Source: Actinospica robiniae DSM 44927 (GTDB lineage Bacteria > Actinomycetota > Actinomycetes > Streptomycetales > Catenulisporaceae). From it: a DNA stretch of 64,000 nt. Location of the stretch: the NCBI RefSeq assembly GCF_000504285.1, contig NZ_KI632511.1, positions 5,376,154-5,440,153 of the forward strand. The letters are read 5' to 3'. Shown here in pieces: positions 62,817 through 64,000 of this stretch. The notes below the pieces were generated by a model that was given only the letters and a program-made list of their open reading frames with translations, ran no database searches and had not been told where the DNA came from. Every line of letters starts with the position of its first letter. Position 1 is the first letter of the stretch. The translations under genes and the position numbers were made by a program.

Positions 62817-64000
62817 TTACCCGGCCGAGGCCGCAGCGCGCCGGGGCAGGGCCCAGATCGTGGCCGAGGCGACGAGCAGAACGGCGGCTCCGATGTAGAC
62901 CGCGGGGATCACGCCGTTGACGAAATGCTGCTGCGCGCTGAGCGTCGCGGTGGGGCCGTAGCCGCCCCGGGCGGCGAAGACGGCGCCCATCACGGCCACG
63001 CCGAGCACACCGCCGAACTCGCGGATGGCGTTGTTCACGCCGGAGGCGATGCCCTCCTGCTCCCGCCGCACCGAGCCGAGAACCAGGTTGGCGATCGGCG
63101 CGAAGAACAGGCCGTTGCCGATGCCGCCGAGCACCAGTCCGGGGACGAGGTGGCTGTACGGCGTGTCCACGCCCAGGGCGGAGGCGAGCCAGGCCAGGCC
63201 GGCGGCCTGGCAGAGCAGGCCGACGCCGACGAGGGTGCGGCCGCCGATCCGGTCGGACAGGGCGCCTGCGATGGGCGCGGCCAGCATCGGCACGGCCGTC
63301 CACGGCAGCGCCCGCACGCCGGAGGCCAGCGGAGAGAGCCCGTCGACGTCCTGGAAGAGCTGGATGAGGAAGAAGACCGAGCCGAACATGCCGAAGAACA
63401 TCAGCATCGAGGCCACGTTCACGAGGCTGAAGGAGCGGCCGCGGAAGAGCCGGAGCGGCAGCATCGGCTCCGGGATGCGCGCCTCCCGGGCGAGGAATCC
63501 GCCGGTCACCGCCGCGCCGAGGACGAAGCCCGCGACCACCTCGGGCCGGCTCCAGCCGATCTGCCCGCCCCGGATCAGGGCATAGACGAGGCCGAACAAA
63601 CCGAGGCTGGCCAGGCCGATCCCGGGCAGGTCGAGCTTGCGGGCCGGGCCGCGCGACTCGGCGAGCCAGAGCCTTGAGAGCGGCAGCAGCACCAGGCCGA
63701 GCGGCACGTTGATCCAGAAGATCCACTGCCAGGAGGCGGCCTCGGTCACCCCGCCGCCGATCACCGGCCCGAGCGCGACCGCCACGCCGGCCAGCGCGCC
63801 CCAGCCGCCGATGGCCAGGCCGCGCCGCTCCGGCCGGACCGCGGCGGAGAGCATGGTCAGGGTGAGCGGCACCATGATCGCGCCGCCGAGCCCCTGGATC
63901 GCGCGGGCGCCGATCAGGGTTCCGATATCCGGCGCGAGAGCCGAGCCGACCGAGCCGAGGGTGAAGACGGTCAGCCCGATGCCGAACAGCCGCTTGCGGC
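62817..64000 (-). CDS. MFS multidrug exporter, DHA2 type, 5' end cut by window edge
   Basis: The visible 393 codons cover the later helices of a 14-helix exporter. The first visible part reads RKRLFGIGLTVFTLGSVGSA and includes GARAIQGLGGAIMVPLTLTM; then GPVIGGGVTEAASWQWIFWI is motif C with the following segment. The start and the first two or three helices are off the right edge. It probably has its own promoter outside the window and ends 62 nt before the tRNA-Trp gene. Confidence 0.9.
   Translation of the reverse strand, partial: RKRLFGIGLTVFTLGSVGSALAPDIGTLIGARAIQGLGGAIMVPLTLTMLSAAVRPERRGLAIGGWGALAGVAVALGPVIGGGVTEAASWQWIFWINVPLGLVLLPLSRLWLAESRGPARKLDLPGIGLASLGLFGLVYALIRGGQIGWSRPEVVAGFVLGAAVTGGFLAREARIPEPMLPLRLFRGRSFSLVNVASMLMFFGMFGSVFFLIQLFQDVDGLSPLASGVRALPWTAVPMLAAPIAGALSDRIGGRTLVGVGLLCQAAGLAWLASALGVDTPYSHLVPGLVLGGIGNGLFFAPIANLVLGSVRREQEGIASGVNNAIREFGGVLGVAVMGAVFAARGGYGPTATLSAQQHFVNGVIPAVYIGAAVLLVASATIWALPRRAAASAG

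Overview
This window is a high-GC actinobacterial chromosome segment. It carries the main ribosomal-protein and RNA-polymerase gene block, almost all on the minus strand and so read from right to left. The Streptomyces-like proteins support this: a 1161-residue RpoB with a TTG start, NusG and SecE with acidic or basic N-terminal extensions, a zinc-type S14, and serine/threonine kinases. TANNNT -10 boxes and several leaderless-looking starts fit too. The order of genes recalls Streptomyces and related mycelial actinomycetes such as Catenulispora, but I cannot assign a genus.

Read in transcription order, the informational block is: an MFS exporter cut by the right edge, tRNA-Trp, secE, nusG, rplK, rplA, a lipoprotein, rplJ, rplL, rpoB and rpoC (62.8 to 49.2 kb); then rpsL, rpsG, fusA and tuf (42.9 to 38.6 kb); then the S10 operon rpsJ-rplC-D-W-B-rpsS-rplV-rpsC-rplP-rpmC-rpsQ (14.0 to 8.8 kb); then rplN-rplX-rplE-rpsN (8.7 to 7.2 kb); then rpsH-rplF-rplR-rpsE-rpmD-rplO (5.5 to 2.8 kb); and finally secY-adk-map, with map cut by the left edge. 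Strong GC-rich hairpins cut this block into many transcription units: after nusG, rplA, the lipoprotein, rplL, rpoC, tuf, rpsQ, rpsN and rplO. The spc operon is broken between rpsN and rpsH by about 1.6 kb holding a small membrane-protein gene on the plus strand and a decayed ECF41-type sigma-factor gene.

Two accessory stretches interrupt the block. Between rpoC and rpsL (43.4 to 49.1 kb) lie a membrane pseudokinase, a small membrane protein, a divergent MarR/MFS pair and a Tat-exported beta-helix protein. Between tuf and rpsJ (14.6 to 37.9 kb) lies a large cell-envelope polysaccharide locus. It encodes a polyprenyl-phosphate-type GT2, an AftA-like GT-C membrane transferase, a giant GT2/TagF-like fusion, a dimethylformamidase-like protein, a TagGH-type ABC exporter, a Ser/Thr kinase with an extracellular LamG-like domain, a large multi-membrane protein, three GT4 glycosyltransferases, a Wzx-type flippase with an unusual cytoplasmic tail, small membrane proteins and a secreted clan-A glycoside hydrolase.

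My reading is that this locus builds and exports one or two surface glycans, possibly teichoic-acid-like and/or arabinose-containing, with a kinase placed to sense extracellular sugar. This is inference from families and neighbourhood. The locus and the split spc operon with its sigma-factor remnant are the most interesting parts of the window.
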